DNA of 50,828 bases from the NCBI GenBank assembly GCA_002436085.1, contig DIXT01000012.1, forward strand, positions 54,317 through 105,144, given 5' to 3'. The notes below the pieces were generated by a model. It worked only from the letters and a program-made list of their open reading frames with translations. It did no database searches and was not told where the DNA came from. Shown here piece by piece: positions 50,530-50,828 of this stretch (its first letter is position 1; the number at the start of each line of letters is the position of its first letter). The stretch is from Anaerolineaceae bacterium UBA6073 (GTDB lineage: Bacteria; Chloroflexota; Anaerolineae; Anaerolineales; Anaerolineaceae). The translations under genes were made by a program, and so were the position numbers.

Positions 50530-50562
50530 GAATAACAAAAACGCAACCATGTTGGTTGCGTT
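50530..50562 (-). terminator. Terminator of tRNA-Leu
   Basis: On the minus strand AACGCAACC/GGTTGCGTT 9-bp stem is followed by TTTTTGTTATT, just past the tRNA 3' end. Confidence 0.8.
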
Positions 50563-50564
50563 TA

Positions 50565-50649
50565 TGCCGAAGGAGAGATTTGAACTCTCACGAGCGCTAT
50601 GCTCACTACGCCCTGAACGTAGCGTGTCTGCCAGTTCCACCACTCCGGC
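50565..50649 (-). tRNA. tRNA-Leu (CAG)
   Basis: An 85-nt class II tRNA. Acceptor GCCGGAG pairs with CTTCGGC, discriminator A. The anticodon arm CTACG-TTCAGGG-CGTAG gives CAG. A long variable arm (GAGC...GCTC) and T arm GAGAG-TTCAAAT-CTCTC are present. No CCA is encoded. Confidence 0.95.
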
Positions 50650-50660
50650 AATAGAGTAAT

Positions 50661-50688
50661 ATTTTATCCAATACTGGCGTTTTGTCAA
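50661..50688 (-). promoter_or_regulatory. Promoter of tRNA-Leu
   Basis: On the minus strand TTGACA (50688-50683) and TAAAAT (50666-50661) are 16 bp apart, 12 nt before the tRNA. Bases 50689-50828 show no gene. Confidence 0.7.
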
Positions 50689-50828
50689 ATGAAACCCGCG
50701 AGGGCGTTGAAAAACATTGGGTAATCGATTACATCCAAATTTTTCAAAGTTAAGAATTTAAATCTGCCCTCACCCTGCCCTCTCCCAGCTCCGAATCTCG
50801 TTCGTTTTTAGCGTCAATCTGCTGGGAG

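Overview
The window looks like a chromosomal segment of an Anaerolineae-type Chloroflexota bacterium. The signs are a GT39-family glycosyltransferase with a C-terminal NHL propeller, Cys-lipoproteins with NBR1-like and M23/CBM9-like domains, a K+-independent H+-pyrophosphatase, an archaeal/eukaryal-type ProRS, a bifunctional phosphoglucose/phosphomannose isomerase, and GC-rich genes with PTPTPT linkers. The assignment is inferred from gene content only. The window is mostly housekeeping DNA interrupted by four accessory patches.

Region 1 (1-7.0 kb): membrane glycosyltransferase (minus strand), a possible structured RNA, then a plus-strand run of lipoprotein, methyltransferase and sugar-phosphate isomerase, and a small membrane protein. 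Region 2 (7.07-9.06 kb): an AT-rich island flanked by a 27-bp direct repeat and abutting the tRNA-Ser promoter. It carries a TerB-like protein with a glycine-rich hydrophobic tail, a small helical protein and a third small gene broken by an in-frame TAG. Region 3 (9.1-12.4 kb): tRNA-Ser, an alpha/beta hydrolase, an S9 peptidase and tRNA-Lys. Region 4 (12.5-16 kb): a 2.2-kb cassette between 100-bp direct repeats that copy the 3' end of an EamA-type transporter gene. It holds the tail of a phage terminase gene, a UDG-fold protein and a GIY-YIG nuclease.

Region 5 (16-21.2 kb): an M23/CBM9-like lipoprotein and a REP-associated tyrosine transposase (RAYT) flanked by REP palindromes and a duplicated methyltransferase 3' end. 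It is followed by a decayed prophage fragment containing a head-morphogenesis pseudogene, a small acidic ORF, a scaffold-like fragment, a tRNA-Trp-like gene with a rearranged inverted partner, and a promoter-terminator small-RNA unit. Region 6 (21.3-33.6 kb): glmS, a six-hairpin glycosidase-like protein, a large class A PBP, a methylase-like protein that has lost its catalytic motif, and a GH13 alpha-glucosidase.

Region 7 (33.6-42.7 kb): the nusA-rnpM-infB-rbfA-nrnA-truB operon (no rimP seen), then ribF overlapping a tandem-ThyX gene. Region 8 (42.8-50.8 kb): a lipoprotein, an unknown conserved-looking protein, hppA, a repeat cluster, a minus-strand mazG-like/LOG/proS/HEAT-repeat operon, a FtsB/DivIC-like protein and tRNA-Leu. 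Several genes fit together in cell-wall precursor supply and assembly (phosphoglucose/phosphomannose isomerase, GlmS, PBP1A, FtsB-like), and another group in translation initiation, RNA maturation and flavin/thymidylate metabolism. All similarity calls are from reading motifs; no database search was run.
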